A stretch of 64,000 nucleotides of DNA from Lapidilactobacillus dextrinicus DSM 20335 (lineage in GTDB: Bacteria > Bacillota > Bacilli > Lactobacillales > Lactobacillaceae). The stretch covers positions 220,071 to 284,070 of the forward strand of contig NZ_AYYK01000001.1 in assembly GCF_001436095.1 (NCBI RefSeq), written 5' to 3'. The stretch's first letter is position 1; each line of letters begins with the position of its first letter. Positions 1 through 9,781 of this stretch are shown here, piece after piece. The notes below the pieces were generated by a model that was given only the letters and a program-made list of their open reading frames with translations, was not told where the DNA came from and did no database searches. The translations under genes and the position numbers were made by a program.

Positions 1-599
1 ACACAGAATTAATCATTAAAAAATCACGTTTCATTGCAGAAATTGCTCGAATTGAAGATGAAGCAGCCGCCCAAGATTTCATCAACACCATTAAGAAAAA
101 ATACGCCAAGGCCACGCATCGTTGCTATGCCTATCAACTGGGATTTAACCAAGAAATTCAACGAATGAGCGATGATGGTGAGCCTTCTGGCACTGCTGGT
201 TCACCTATTTTAGAAGTTTTGGAGAAACAAAATTTAGTTAACGTTATTTGCGTCGTAACTCGTTATTTTGGTGGTATTAAATTAGGTGCCGGTGGACTTA
301 TTCGAGCTTATGGATCGGCAACTGCTGCCGCTGTTGAAACTGTCGGTAAAGTTGCCGGTATTGCCCAAGATCAATATGAAATAACAATTCAGTACAATCG
401 TTTAGATATCCTCACCCACTGGTTAGCAGAACAGCAAATTAATATTTTTGATACTCGTTATACCGATAAGGTCAGTCTTAATATTTGGCTAGATCAAGAT
501 CGTGTTCAAGAAACATTGACAGCGATGACGAATCTTCTCGCCGATCAACTTGAACTCAAAAAAATAAGTAGTGGTTTTAATGAAGTCCCTATTGCCTAA
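1..599 (+). CDS. yigZ: YigZ/IMPACT family protein, 5' end cut off by the window
   Basis: The reading frame is already open at base 3 and runs to TAA at 597-599, so the gene begins before the window; the first ATG inside (165) is internal. Visible residues include the IMPACT-type signature MSDDGEPSGTAGSPIL followed by VVTRYFGGIKLGAGGLIRAY, typical of the UPF0029 N-terminal domain. The remaining part fits the smaller C-terminal domain (DUF1949). The biochemical role is not settled; relatives have been linked to translation regulation. In Bacillus the homologue yvyE also sits beside tagO, which supports the call. Confidence 0.9.
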   Translation, partial: TELIIKKSRFIAEIARIEDEAAAQDFINTIKKKYAKATHRCYAYQLGFNQEIQRMSDDGEPSGTAGSPILEVLEKQNLVNVICVVTRYFGGIKLGAGGLIRAYGSATAAAVETVGKVAGIAQDQYEITIQYNRLDILTHWLAEQQINIFDTRYTDKVSLNIWLDQDRVQETLTAMTNLLADQLELKKISSGFNEVPIA

Positions 600-604
600 A
601 TCAT

Positions 605-646
605 AAAAAAACGTTGAACGCAAATTTCTGCATTCAACGTTTTTTA
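605..646. terminator. Bidirectional intrinsic terminator between yigZ and tagO
   Basis: An inverted repeat with arms around ACGTTGAA and TTCAACGT is flanked by an A-run on the left and a T-run on the right. It can therefore end transcription of the convergent yigZ (+) and tagO (-). Confidence 0.85.
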
Positions 647-652
647 TTAGTA

Positions 653-1783
653 TTATTCATCGTTTAAATGATGATCATTAATTCGACCGGATAATTTTTG
701 AGCAACTTTCAATAAGCGTAACTTGGTAATGCCAATCGCCTCCAACAAAAGTTCAACACCGACCAAAATTGCGATCGTTAATAGCACATTGCCGGCCCTT
801 GATGATAATGGATACAATAATGAGACGAAAGAGAAAATTAAAGCCAAACCATAAATAATCAGAACAGTTTGTCGTTGGGTAAAGCCAAGCCGTAATAATT
901 GATGGTGTAAATGGCGCTTATCTGGGCGCATAATTGGTTCTTTGTTCCACAAACGTCGAATAATAGCATAGGCAGTATCAATGATCGGAATGCCTAGAAT
1001 TACAATCGGAATAATCAATGACACAAAGGTAACATTTTTTAAACCCTTTAACGATAAGACAGCAATCATGAAACCAATAAATAACGAACCAGTATCGCCT
1101 AAATAAATACTAGCCGGATAAAAATTATGAGGTAAAAAGCCAATTAACGCCGCCACCAAACAGAAAATTAAAATACTCGGATAGGCATTAGCCACATTTA
1201 AAAAGAAGAACCCGATCACACCCATTGTAAAAAGACCAATAATTGACACACCAGTGGCTAAACCATCTAGACCGTCAATTAAATTCACCGCATTAGTAAT
1301 CGCCACGATCCACAAAATAGTAATTGGAAATTGCCACCAACCTAAATTAAAATTACCTACAAAAGGAATGGTTAAATTACTCATCCGAATACCTGCTAAA
1401 AAGTAAATAACGAGGCTAGCAAGAACAATACCGATTAATTTCTTCCAGGGTGATATTTCACGAATATCATCAATTATGCCAACTAACACGATGATGCACT
1501 CCGCGCAAAACACTGCAATCAACTCATGAGTAGGAAACTGATTACGCAATAAAATAAATGTCGCAAATGTAAAAGCAACAAAAATTCCCAGTCCCCCTAG
1601 TGTTGGCATTGGTTCTTTATTAATTCGACGCTGATTCGGTTGATCCTCTGCGCCTAAAACAATGGCAATCTTACGAACAAACGGTGTCACAACCGCAGCT
1701 AAAATCATAGTAAAAATGAGTTTTACAATAATCGCAAACACTGACTCACCTATTTTCAGATTATTCTGTCCTAAATATATCAT
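653..1783 (-). CDS. tagO: Undecaprenyl-phosphate GlcNAc-1-phosphate transferase (TagO/WecA family)
   Basis: This enzyme moves GlcNAc-1-phosphate from UDP-GlcNAc to undecaprenyl phosphate, the first membrane step of wall teichoic acid and related glycopolymer synthesis. The 376-residue protein is rich in membrane helices. It carries the family motifs: the Asp pair D105-D106 in VGIIDDIREISPW, NAVNLIDGLDGL at about 164-175, YLGDTGS at about 227-233, and the cytosolic HLHH at 291-294. The start has only a weak ribosome binding site. No clear promoter fits between it and the rny terminator, so read-through from rny is possible. Tunicamycin inhibits this enzyme family, which is relevant to the TmrB-like gene at 21039. 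Confidence 0.95.
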   Translation of the reverse strand: MIYLGQNNLKIGESVFAIIVKLIFTMILAAVVTPFVRKIAIVLGAEDQPNQRRINKEPMPTLGGLGIFVAFTFATFILLRNQFPTHELIAVFCAECIIVLVGIIDDIREISPWKKLIGIVLASLVIYFLAGIRMSNLTIPFVGNFNLGWWQFPITILWIVAITNAVNLIDGLDGLATGVSIIGLFTMGVIGFFFLNVANAYPSILIFCLVAALIGFLPHNFYPASIYLGDTGSLFIGFMIAVLSLKGLKNVTFVSLIIPIVILGIPIIDTAYAIIRRLWNKEPIMRPDKRHLHHQLLRLGFTQRQTVLIIYGLALIFSFVSLLYPLSSRAGNVLLTIAILVGVELLLEAIGITKLRLLKVAQKLSGRINDHHLNDE

Positions 1784-1813
1784 AATCTAAGTTAATTTAG
1801 CGCTGAAATTCTC

Positions 1814-1857
1814 AACAAAAAAAGAGTTGTGAACATTATCATGTCCCAACTCTTTAA
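1814..1857 (-). terminator. Intrinsic terminator of rny
   Basis: Arms AAAGAGTTG and CAACTCTTT (1821-1829 and 1847-1855) enclose a loop containing GGGACAT. On the minus strand the hairpin is followed by a run of seven T. Confidence 0.85.
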
Positions 1858-1865
1858 ATGCGATC

Positions 1866-3434
1866 TTATTTAGCATATTCAATAGTTCGTGTCTCGCGAA
1901 TAACCGTTACCTTAACATGACCTGGATATTCCAACTCTTGTTCAATTTGATTCTTGATATCACGAGCTAAGATTGTTGCTTGATCATCAGAAATTTTATC
2001 TGGTTTAACCACAACTCGAATCTCTCGACCTGCTTGAATTGCAAAACTATGATCAACACCATGATGGGCGTTGGCAATGTTTTCCAATTTTTCCAAACGA
2101 TGAATATAATTTTCTAACGATTCAGAACGTGCACCAGGTCGTGCTGCAGAAATGGCGTCTGCTGAAGCAACAATCACTGAGATTGGTGATGTTGGTTCAA
2201 CATCACCATGATGTGATGCAATTGTGTTAACTACGACCGGTGGTTCATGATACTTTGTTGCTAATTCAACCCCAATTTCAACATGAGAACCATCTACCTC
2301 ATGATCAATTGCCTTACCTATATCGTGTAATAATCCTGCGCGTTTTGCTAAAACTACGTCTTCATCAAGTTCAGCCGCTAAAACCCCAGATAATTTTGCT
2401 ACTTCAATGGAATGATTGAGCACATTTTGCCCATAGCTTGTCCGGAAATGAAGACGACCAATTATCTTGATTAAATCAGGGTTCATTGAATGAATTCCTA
2501 ATTCAAAAATAGCTTGCTCGCCTAAATCACGAATGCGTTCATCCATTTCTTTACGTGCTTTTTCGACCATTTCTTCAATTCGAGCTGGATGAATCCGGCC
2601 GTCTTGAATCAACTTCTCTAATGCGATTCGTGCAATTTCCCGTCTGATTGGATCAAAGCCACTCAAAACGACCGTTTCTGGTGTATCATCAATAATCAAA
2701 TCGATACCCGTTAACGTTTCTAAAGTGCGAATATTACGGCCTTCACGACCAATAATTCGACCTTTCATCTCATCATTAGGAAGCGTTACAACTGTTACAG
2801 TATTTTCAGTAACAAGATCTGCTGCACTACGCTGAATAGCATCAACAATTAAACTACGTGCTTTTTTGTCAGCCTCTTGTTTAGCAGTTGTTTCACTTTC
2901 ACGAATCATGACAGCACGTTCATGGGTTAATTGCTCACGAAGTTCATCAGTAATCTCCTGACGTGCTTGATCTTTCGTTAACCCAGCAACTCGCTCTAAT
3001 TCTGCTTGTTGTTGTGCAACGATCTTTTCAACATTAGCCTGTTGCGTTTCAACCTCTGCTTGCTTGGTAGTTAAACGAGTCTCACGATCATCAAGATTGG
3101 CTTCTTTCTTATCGAGAACATCATCCTTGCGATCAAGGGTCTCTTCGCGTTGTAAAACACGATTTTCAGAACGTTGTACTTCATTACGACGTTCTTTCAG
3201 CTCATTTTCGATGTCAGTCCGATACTTATGACTTTCCTCACGAGCCTCGAGTAGTGCTTCTTTCTTGGCGGTTTTAGCTTCTTGATTAGCTTTTGCCAGA
3301 ATATCTTCAGCTGTTAACTTAGCCTCAGTTATTTTCTTTTCATAGGTGTTTTGTCGGAAAATATAACCCGCAACTGCACCTACAGCTAGTCCGATGACGA
3401 CAAACACGAGGATTATTAGTGCTGATGTTCCCAT
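1866..3434 (-). CDS. rny: Ribonuclease Y
   Basis: This is a membrane-anchored endoribonuclease that starts bulk mRNA decay in Firmicutes. The 522 residues are full length for the family. An N-terminal membrane segment (about 5-26) is followed by a long charged coiled coil (about 30-200), a KH domain with [11 protein letters not shown] at 225-235, and an HD domain with [12 protein letters not shown], where H370-D371 is the metal-binding pair. A GGAGG site precedes the ATG. It sits downstream of recA with its own promoter, as in many lactobacilli. Confidence 0.97.
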   Translation of the reverse strand: MGTSALIILVFVVIGLAVGAVAGYIFRQNTYEKKITEAKLTAEDILAKANQEAKTAKKEALLEAREESHKYRTDIENELKERRNEVQRSENRVLQREETLDRKDDVLDKKEANLDDRETRLTTKQAEVETQQANVEKIVAQQQAELERVAGLTKDQARQEITDELREQLTHERAVMIRESETTAKQEADKKARSLIVDAIQRSAADLVTENTVTVVTLPNDEMKGRIIGREGRNIRTLETLTGIDLIIDDTPETVVLSGFDPIRREIARIALEKLIQDGRIHPARIEEMVEKARKEMDERIRDLGEQAIFELGIHSMNPDLIKIIGRLHFRTSYGQNVLNHSIEVAKLSGVLAAELDEDVVLAKRAGLLHDIGKAIDHEVDGSHVEIGVELATKYHEPPVVVNTIASHHGDVEPTSPISVIVASADAISAARPGARSESLENYIHRLEKLENIANAHHGVDHSFAIQAGREIRVVVKPDKISDDQATILARDIKNQIEQELEYPGHVKVTVIRETRTIEYAK

Positions 3435-3516
3435 ACACTATACCTCCGTATCATCAAAAAATACTAAAGTAAATTTTAAAGATGTTAAATTTTTTAAAGA
3501 TTATCTACACAAGAAT

Positions 3517-3545
3517 ATTTTAGCTTTAATAAATATCAGTGTCAA
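3517..3545 (-). promoter_or_regulatory. Sigma-A promoter of rny
   Basis: On the minus strand a perfect -35 TTGACA (3540-3545) lies 17 bp from TAAAAT (3517-3522). This predicts a start near 3510 and a leader of about 75 nt. Confidence 0.8.
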
Positions 3546-3572
3546 TCAAGCAACCAATAGAACAGCCCGTTA

Positions 3573-3608
3573 TAAAAAAATAAAGCCTGTATTCACAGGC
3601 TTTATTAT
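3573..3608 (-). terminator. Intrinsic terminator of recA
   Basis: The stem AAAGCCTGT/ACAGGCTTT with an ATTC-type loop is followed on the minus strand by a seven-T run. It separates recA from the rny promoter. Confidence 0.88.
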
Positions 3609-3645
3609 CCTTCTATGAAAATATATCAACGCTATAACGGCTAGC

Positions 3646-4710
3646 CTAATCAGACAACAAATCTGTTTCCTCAACCTTATCGTCTACATCAGTTGACGCT
3701 GCTGCATCAGCGGCTAAACCGTCCATATCATAAGCTGCTCTAACTTTTTGTCGAATTTCAGCTTCAATATCTGGATGATCAACCAAGTATTGCTTAGCAT
3801 TCTCCCGACCTTGACCGATATGTTCGTCGTTATATGAGTACCAAGAGCCACTTTTCTTAACAATATCTTTATCTGCGGCCATATCAATCAATTCACCCGT
3901 ACGTGAAATTCCTTGACCATACATAATATCGACAATTGCCAACTTAAATGGTGGTGCAACTTTATTTTTAACAACTTTAATTTTGACACGGTTACCAATA
4001 ATATCCGTACCATCTTTAATTTGTTCAGCTCGACGAACTTCCAAACGAATTGTTGCATAGAATTTCAAAGCACGACCACCTGGTGTTGTTTCAGGATTAC
4101 CAAACATAATACCGACTTTTTCACGAATTTGATTAATAAAAATCGCAATTGTTTTCGTTTTGTTAATCTTACCAGAAAGCTTACGCAAAGCTTGGGACAT
4201 TAAACGAGCTTGTAAGCCGACATGGGCATCGCCCATTTCACCTTCAATTTCAGCACGCGGAACTAATGCAGCCACTGAATCCACAACAATAATATCCACT
4301 GCTCCACTGGTAACTAAGGCATCAGCAATTTCAAGTCCTTGTTCTCCAGTATCAGGTTGTGATAGCAATAAATCATCAATGTTAACGCCTAAAGCAGTGG
4401 CGTAAGCAGGATCCATTGCGTTTTCAGCATCAATATATGCTGCTGTGCCACCATTACGTTGAACTTCAGCAACGGCATGTAAAGCAACTGTTGTTTTACC
4501 AGAACTTTCAGGACCATATACTTCAACAATCCGGCCGCGAGGATAGCCACCAACACCTAATGCATTATCAAGCGCTAATGAACCAGTTGATACTGTTTCG
4601 ATTTGCGTATCGACTTTATCGCCCATGCGCATAACGGCACCCTTACCATAATTCTTTTCAATCTTTTTTAATGCAGCATCCAAAGCTGCTTGACGTTCAT
4701 CTTTAGCCAT
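3646..4710 (-). CDS. recA: Recombinase RecA
   Basis: RecA forms ATP-dependent filaments on single-stranded DNA for homologous recombination and triggers LexA self-cleavage in the SOS response. The 354-residue protein has Walker A GPESSGKT at 66-73, Walker B with VVDSVAAL at about 142-149, and the DNA-binding L2 loop around [13 protein letters not shown] (about 205-217). The C-terminal tail is acidic. A GGAGA site lies 7 nt before the ATG. The upstream region has a strong promoter and a LexA-type box, so SOS control is likely. Confidence 0.98.
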   Translation of the reverse strand: MAKDERQAALDAALKKIEKNYGKGAVMRMGDKVDTQIETVSTGSLALDNALGVGGYPRGRIVEVYGPESSGKTTVALHAVAEVQRNGGTAAYIDAENAMDPAYATALGVNIDDLLLSQPDTGEQGLEIADALVTSGAVDIIVVDSVAALVPRAEIEGEMGDAHVGLQARLMSQALRKLSGKINKTKTIAIFINQIREKVGIMFGNPETTPGGRALKFYATIRLEVRRAEQIKDGTDIIGNRVKIKVVKNKVAPPFKLAIVDIMYGQGISRTGELIDMAADKDIVKKSGSWYSYNDEHIGQGRENAKQYLVDHPDIEAEIRQKVRAAYDMDGLAADAAASTDVDDKVEETDLLSD

Positions 4711-4800
4711 AATAGTCTCCTTTGACAGTTATGATGCTGGTTAAACTTTGATTAACACGCTTACTACTCAATAAAATTCTCTATTTTTAATCCATTACTA

Positions 4801-4829
4801 ATTTTACCGATTATTTTAGGAAAAGGCAA
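4801..4829 (-). promoter_or_regulatory. Promoter of recA
   Basis: On the minus strand TTGCCT (4824-4829) and TAAAAT (4801-4806) are separated by 17 bp. The LexA-like box at 4838-4851 lies 8 bp upstream of the -35. Confidence 0.8.
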
Positions 4830-4837
4830 GTATTTAG

Positions 4838-4851
4838 CGAACAAATGTTCT
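4838..4851. promoter_or_regulatory. LexA (SOS) box upstream of recA
   Basis: The sequence CGAACAAATGTTCT matches the Gram-positive SOS consensus CGAAC-N4-GTTCG at nine of ten fixed positions. It overlaps the last codon region and stop of cinA. Its position just behind the recA -35 fits LexA repression of recA. Confidence 0.75.
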
Positions 4852-6094
4852 AATTATTATTTAAATGATCATACAGCATTTTTAAGCCAGCTTCAACCGC
4901 ACGATTACGAATCTCATTACGCTTACCTGAGAAATGATATTCTTGGACCGCAATGGTCTGCTGCTGATTTGCTAGTGCAATAAATACCGTTCCTACTGGT
5001 TGACCTTCAAGCTCATCTGGTCCCGCCACCCCGGTGAAACCAAGACCAAAATTAGTCTTCAATTTCAAAGCAGCAAATTGGGCCATTTGCTGGGCAATCT
5101 CCAAACTAACAACCCCGTTTTGTTCAATGACCTCAGGTGCAATGCCTAATAATTCTGATTTCACCTGATTAGCATAAGTGACAAAACCGCCAGGAAAAAC
5201 ATCCGAAGCACCGGCTACTGATGCTAATGTTGCCTGAAATAAACCGGCCGTTAAACTTTCTGCAGCGGTTACTGTTAGCTGCTTTGCCTTCAATTGGTCG
5301 ACAACCTCATCACTTAATCGACGATTCTCGCCTTCACCAACATAATAATCAGCTAAGCGTTTCTTTATTTCCTGAACCACTGGAGCTAAGATTGCTGCCG
5401 CAGCCAATTTTGAACTAGCGCGAGCCGTAACTCGAACGCCAATTTCATAATCCTTAATATAAGTTGCAATGGTTGGGTTTTGTTGTTGGGCAATTAGATC
5501 TTGTAATTGATCTGCAATAAAGCTCTCGCCAATACCGAAGAAACGTAACATCTTTGAAGCAAAAACCTGCTGAACACCAACTAACTGAGCTAATCTCGGT
5601 TCTACTGCTTGATCAACCATGGGAATTAGTTCTCGTGGTGGTCCTGGTAAAATAAAATAGTGATGATTTTCCCAACTAAGGAAACTACCAACTGCTAGGC
5701 CAACTTGATTACTTAAAACTTCGCCATGATCAATGTAATAGGCTTGTGCGAGATTATTAGCGGGCATTTTCTTTTGCGTTTGTTGTTGCCAAGCTTTTAA
5801 TTTAGCGACTGCCTTAGCATCTGTTTTTAAGTATAATCCTAAATGTTTTGCTAATGTTTGCTTGGTTAAATCATCTAACGTTGGTCCTAAACCACCCATT
5901 AAAAAAATAATATCACTCCGTGTTTCGGCTAACTGAATGGTTTCGGTTAATCGTTGACTGTTATCACCAACAACCGTTTGATAATAAGATGGTACACCAT
6001 AACGTGCCAATAATTTAGCAACATATTGGGCATTAGTGTTAACAATTTCTCCTAATAACATTTCTGTTCCCACAGCAATAATTTCTGCATTCAT
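4850..6094 (-). CDS. cinA: CinA family competence/damage-inducible protein
   Basis: The 414 residues combine an N-terminal MoaB/MogA-like domain (MNAEIIAVGTEMLLGEIVNTN onward, with LMGGLGPTLDDLTK at about 65-78) and a C-terminal CinA domain with TAAESLTAGLFQA and GFTGVAGPD. CinA proteins have been linked to NMN deamidation and ADP-ribose pyrophosphatase activity, and in streptococci the gene is coexpressed with recA. Here a LexA box and a recA promoter separate it from recA, so the two are not simply one transcript. A GGAGGG site precedes the ATG. Confidence 0.93.
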   Translation of the reverse strand: MNAEIIAVGTEMLLGEIVNTNAQYVAKLLARYGVPSYYQTVVGDNSQRLTETIQLAETRSDIIFLMGGLGPTLDDLTKQTLAKHLGLYLKTDAKAVAKLKAWQQQTQKKMPANNLAQAYYIDHGEVLSNQVGLAVGSFLSWENHHYFILPGPPRELIPMVDQAVEPRLAQLVGVQQVFASKMLRFFGIGESFIADQLQDLIAQQQNPTIATYIKDYEIGVRVTARASSKLAAAAILAPVVQEIKKRLADYYVGEGENRRLSDEVVDQLKAKQLTVTAAESLTAGLFQATLASVAGASDVFPGGFVTYANQVKSELLGIAPEVIEQNGVVSLEIAQQMAQFAALKLKTNFGLGFTGVAGPDELEGQPVGTVFIALANQQQTIAVQEYHFSGKRNEIRNRAVEAGLKMLYDHLNNN

Positions 6095-6217
6095 AATTTA
6101 CCCTCCGTTGATAAATACCCGAAAAGTCCGTTTTATTTTTAGAAATCTAAAAACAAATAACGAACTCATTGTACGGCAGTTAACGCTAAAAAGCTTGCGC
6201 TAACTAATTTCTTCGAA

Positions 6218-6247
6218 AATAAAAAAGCTGATGAGTAATCATCAGCT
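6218..6247 (-). terminator. Intrinsic terminator after pgsA
   Basis: The 9-bp stem AGCTGATGA/TCATCAGCT with a 4-nt loop is followed by TTTTTT on the minus strand. It lies between pgsA and cinA. Confidence 0.85.
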
Positions 6248-6257
6248 AATAACACAA

Positions 6258-6842
6258 TTAATCATTAGTATCTTTAAAAACATAACGTCCCTTAATGAAA
6301 TAATCTGCTCCTGAATAAATTGTAAAGAACAAGCAAATGTATAACATAATTTCTCCAAAAGGAATCGCGACAGCTGCAAAGAAGATATTATTTAATAATA
6401 AGAAAATAATTGCCAACATTTGTGTAGTAGTTTTAATCTTACCAGGCATTGCTGCGGCCATCACTTGGCCATTTTGTTCGACAATTAAAAGTCGCAACCC
6501 TGTCACTGCTAATTCACGGCAAACAATGATGGCTGCCACCCAAGCAGGAACTTTTCCCAAAGAAACGAGGAAAATAAAAGCCGTCATGACTAACATTTTA
6601 TCTGCTAATGGATCAGCAAATTTACCGAAGTTGGTGACTAAATGATCACGACGTGCTAACTTACCATCTAGCATATCGGTTAAAGAGGCAACGATAAAAA
6701 CAATTGCCGCAATAAATTGTTGCATGGGAATATCAGCCCCACCAACACTTAATTGTCCCCATTGCCAGTTAATAGCTAGCAATAACATAAAAATGGGAAT
6801 AAGAATGATACGAAAAACTGTTAACTTATTTGGTAAATTCAT
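6258..6842 (-). CDS. pgsA: CDP-diacylglycerol-glycerol-3-phosphate 3-phosphatidyltransferase
   Basis: This membrane enzyme makes phosphatidylglycerol phosphate, the committed step of phosphatidylglycerol and cardiolipin synthesis. The 194-residue protein has several hydrophobic helices and the complete CDP-alcohol phosphotransferase motif: D59-G60, A63-R64, G73, D77 and D81 within the segment starting DGKLARRDH. It is 13 bp downstream of rodZ and probably cotranscribed with it. This order (rodZ, pgsA, cinA, recA) is standard in Firmicutes. Confidence 0.96.
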   Translation of the reverse strand: MNLPNKLTVFRIILIPIFMLLLAINWQWGQLSVGGADIPMQQFIAAIVFIVASLTDMLDGKLARRDHLVTNFGKFADPLADKMLVMTAFIFLVSLGKVPAWVAAIIVCRELAVTGLRLLIVEQNGQVMAAAMPGKIKTTTQMLAIIFLLLNNIFFAAVAIPFGEIMLYICLFFTIYSGADYFIKGRYVFKDTND

Positions 6843-6855
6843 TTTCGGCTAACCT

Positions 6856-7707
6856 CTAATTGTTTGATTCAAAATTCAATGTATAGTTCTGAACAGATGT
6901 TGCATCAGCGGGAATTGGTACTGACTTGTCGTTAATCTTTAGGGTTGTCTCAGCAGCATTGCCCATGCGAACAGCGATAGTCGTCACACCATTAGGAATG
7001 ACAATATCATGCGATTGACCTTCAGTCAAAACTGCTTGCCAAGTACTACCGGTACCACCGGTTACTGTAACCATTACCCAAGCACGTTTAGTTGCCGTAA
7101 CAACTAACTTGTTGCTACCTGATGGTAAATTCTTAACGGTAAAGGTATTAGCATCGCCAGCTTGTTTAACAGATAGTCCATCTTTTTTAGAACTAGACTG
7201 TGCACTTGAACTTGAGCTAGAACTCTTTTGTGAACTACTGCTTGCTGAAGATTTTTTAGACGAAACAACCTTAGAACTTTGATCTGGGATCTGTGTCTTG
7301 GGCTGATTAGCCAATCGGGAAACATAAAAATACAAACTAGCAATAATCACTAAGGCAACTAAACCAATAATGACCTTACCTAAATTATCACGTAACCACT
7401 TGCCAACAGAATTATTACGATGACCTGCAGTACGTGTCTTACTAACCCCTTGTTCATAGTCACGAGGGCGAGTTGCTGGTGTTTGGGCTTCATAATCGTT
7501 AACGATTTCTTCACCATCTAAACCAACAGTTGTTGCATATTGCTTAATAAAACCGCGCACATAAAAATCACCAGGAAGTTCATCAAACTTTCCTTGTTCT
7601 AGTGCGAGTAAATAACGTTTTTGAATCTTCGTAATTTGTTGAAGATCATCTAACGTGTACCCTTTTTCAATCCGGGCACTGCGTAATCTCTTACCTACTT
7701 CATCCAT
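6856..7707 (-). CDS. rodZ: RodZ-like cytoskeletal protein (YmfM)
   Basis: The 283-residue protein has an N-terminal helix-turn-helix of the XRE type (about 1-70), one membrane helix (about 111-130), a serine/lysine-rich linker (about 144-175) and a C-terminal beta-rich domain of the DUF4115 type. RodZ connects MreB filaments to the elongasome and helps define rod shape. The orientation predicted is cytoplasmic HTH and extracellular C-terminus. It sits directly upstream of pgsA. Confidence 0.88.
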   Translation of the reverse strand: MDEVGKRLRSARIEKGYTLDDLQQITKIQKRYLLALEQGKFDELPGDFYVRGFIKQYATTVGLDGEEIVNDYEAQTPATRPRDYEQGVSKTRTAGHRNNSVGKWLRDNLGKVIIGLVALVIIASLYFYVSRLANQPKTQIPDQSSKVVSSKKSSASSSSQKSSSSSSSAQSSSKKDGLSVKQAGDANTFTVKNLPSGSNKLVVTATKRAWVMVTVTGGTGSTWQAVLTEGQSHDIVIPNGVTTIAVRMGNAAETTLKINDKSVPIPADATSVQNYTLNFESNN

Positions 7708-7794
7708 TGCTAAATTTCACCACCAGCTATTATCGTTCTTAATTATATCATATCCGCTAAGGCGGACCAATTAAGATTATCTTATTATTCAGGA

Positions 7795-8532
7795 TTACTT
7801 AAGCCAACCACCATCAACATAAATCGTCTGACCAGTTAAATAATCAGCCTCAGTTGCCAATAAATTTTTAACCCAAATGGCAATTTCATTTGGTTGTGCC
7901 ATTCGTCCGACAGGAATTTCTAAAGCTAATTCATCAAGATCATCCTCAGAAAATTCTGCGTTCATTTTTGTATTGACTGCCCCAGGCGCTACGACATTAA
8001 CAGTTAACCCATTAGCAGCAACTTCACGAGCATAAGCATTGACAAAGCTACTTTGCGCGCCTTTAACCGAACTATAAGCAACTTCCATTGCGCTACCGAC
8101 GCCGCCATAGATTGATCCGATAAAAACAATCCGACTATGGGCATGTTGCTGTAATCGATTTTGGGCCGTCTTAATCAGGCTCATCGGCGTAAATAATTGT
8201 TGTTGAAATAGATCACGAATTTGCTGGTCACTTGTTTCAACAAATAACTGATAATCAGTAGTACCTTGTGCAAAAACAAGTGCTTGATAATCACCGCAAC
8301 CAGCTAAAATATCAGTATAATTCAAATTTGGTTGGCAAAAATCCAAGGCCAAGCTCTGAAATTCCTGTTCTGGAAATTGGCGCTGTAATTCAGTAATTGA
8401 TTCTGTAATTACAACCTGATTATGATGGTATTGCATGACCAAGGACCATCCAGCTGTCGCCAAAGTTTGGCAAATTGACTGACCAATATTTCCGGATGCT
8501 CCAAAAACTAACGCTCTTTTGAATTCAGGCAT
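7795..8532 (-). CDS. ymfI: Short-chain dehydrogenase, likely EF-P 5-aminopentanone reductase (YmfI)
   Basis: This is a classical SDR of 245 residues with the cofactor motif FGASGNIGQ (10-18) and catalytic S140, Y153 and K157 (YSSVK at 153-157). In Bacillus YmfI completes the 5-aminopentanol modification of elongation factor P, and the gene has the same neighbours there (ymfF, ymfH, ymfI, rodZ). The start overlaps the end of the M16 peptidase gene by 8 bp, suggesting translational coupling. The family fold is certain; the exact substrate is inferred from context. Confidence 0.85.
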   Translation of the reverse strand: MPEFKRALVFGASGNIGQSICQTLATAGWSLVMQYHHNQVVITESITELQRQFPEQEFQSLALDFCQPNLNYTDILAGCGDYQALVFAQGTTDYQLFVETSDQQIRDLFQQQLFTPMSLIKTAQNRLQQHAHSRIVFIGSIYGGVGSAMEVAYSSVKGAQSSFVNAYAREVAANGLTVNVVAPGAVNTKMNAEFSEDDLDELALEIPVGRMAQPNEIAIWVKNLLATEADYLTGQTIYVDGGWLK

Positions 8533-9781
8533 GATCTTGACCTCCTAACAATAAATATGAACGTAGATAACTTATTGCTAATAGTTGCTGCACGTTTGCT
8601 AAACTGTCAGCCAGCGTACGCTGACGCAATCTGGTTCCAAATTTTTGCCAACTATCATCATAAAAACTTAATTCAATATTTTCTAAGCAAATACTCCCCA
8701 AATCATCTTCAGCAAATAAACTATTACCCACCATTAATTGTTGAACAGCCGAATAATTTGCTAACTGCTCTACCGTTAGTTGTTGCAAAATCTGCGTGAT
8801 TTGTTGTGTTAAAGTAGCACCTGCATCAGTATTAGCCGTAAAAACAATATGACTGTATTGACGTTCTAACGTTGTTTGGAATTGAAAACTATCATCAACC
8901 AATCCTTGTCGACGCCAAGTTTGAAAAATCGGAGACGTCTCACCAAATAAAGTTGTTAGAATCAAATCTAAATCCAATTGCTGCAAAATACGTGCAGCTT
9001 TTGAAGCGTCATTAGCTGTCATAATACCCAATGACCATTTATTATTGGTCAATTCTAATGACGTTACTTGCTGTTGAACAATTGAACTGGGAACTGGGGA
9101 CGCTGTTGTTATCAATGGTGCTGAATGTTTGGACGGTGTTAACTGCTGCCAGAGATTGGCAGAGTCATTAAAATAATCAGTCAGTTCTTGGCCTTCTAAA
9201 TCGGCCACAATACATAATTTCATATTTTGCGGTTGATAGTAGGCTTGATACGCCGCGTATAAGACTTCAGGTGTAATCTGTTGTAACGAATCAAGCGTCC
9301 CTGCAATATCAATCGCCATCGGATGTTCATGACCATATAATTGCTGCAACAAACCGGTTTCTAATTGAAAATCTGGTTGATCCTGGTACAAACTCAATTC
9401 TTGACCAATAATTTGCCGTTCTCGAGTCACACTATCGACTTGAAAATACGGTTGTCCCACTAAGCGTGCCAATAAATCCAAATTTGCGGTTAATTGACCA
9501 GTACTATTGAAGAAATAGGCCGTTTTAGAAGGACTCGTGAAGGCGTTAGTCTCAGCGCCATTTTTTGAAAATTGGTGGCTAATATCCCCTTCAATTTTAT
9601 TAAATAATTGATGCTCAATGAAATGCGCTGTGCCAGCCGGTAAAGTTCGCAATTCATTATTAAAAAGGTACTGTTGATCAACACCACCAAAATCAATCAT
9701 CACTGTTGCAAATTGTTTCTTAAAACCCGGTTTATTAATCAGTTGAACGGTTAAGCCATTTGCTAAAGTAAATTCTTTCAT
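8525..9781 (-). CDS. ymfH: M16 family metallopeptidase YmfH
   Basis: This is one of a pair of adjacent M16 proteins, 418 residues. It keeps the inverted zinc motif HFIEH (H53, E56, H57), so it should be the catalytic member. Its start overlaps the upstream ymfF stop by 4 bp (ATGA). The substrate is unknown; related pairs process peptides. Its partner lacks the zinc motif. Confidence 0.88.
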   Translation of the reverse strand: MKEFTLANGLTVQLINKPGFKKQFATVMIDFGGVDQQYLFNNELRTLPAGTAHFIEHQLFNKIEGDISHQFSKNGAETNAFTSPSKTAYFFNSTGQLTANLDLLARLVGQPYFQVDSVTRERQIIGQELSLYQDQPDFQLETGLLQQLYGHEHPMAIDIAGTLDSLQQITPEVLYAAYQAYYQPQNMKLCIVADLEGQELTDYFNDSANLWQQLTPSKHSAPLITTASPVPSSIVQQQVTSLELTNNKWSLGIMTANDASKAARILQQLDLDLILTTLFGETSPIFQTWRRQGLVDDSFQFQTTLERQYSHIVFTANTDAGATLTQQITQILQQLTVEQLANYSAVQQLMVGNSLFAEDDLGSICLENIELSFYDDSWQKFGTRLRQRTLADSLANVQQLLAISYLRSYLLLGGQDHA

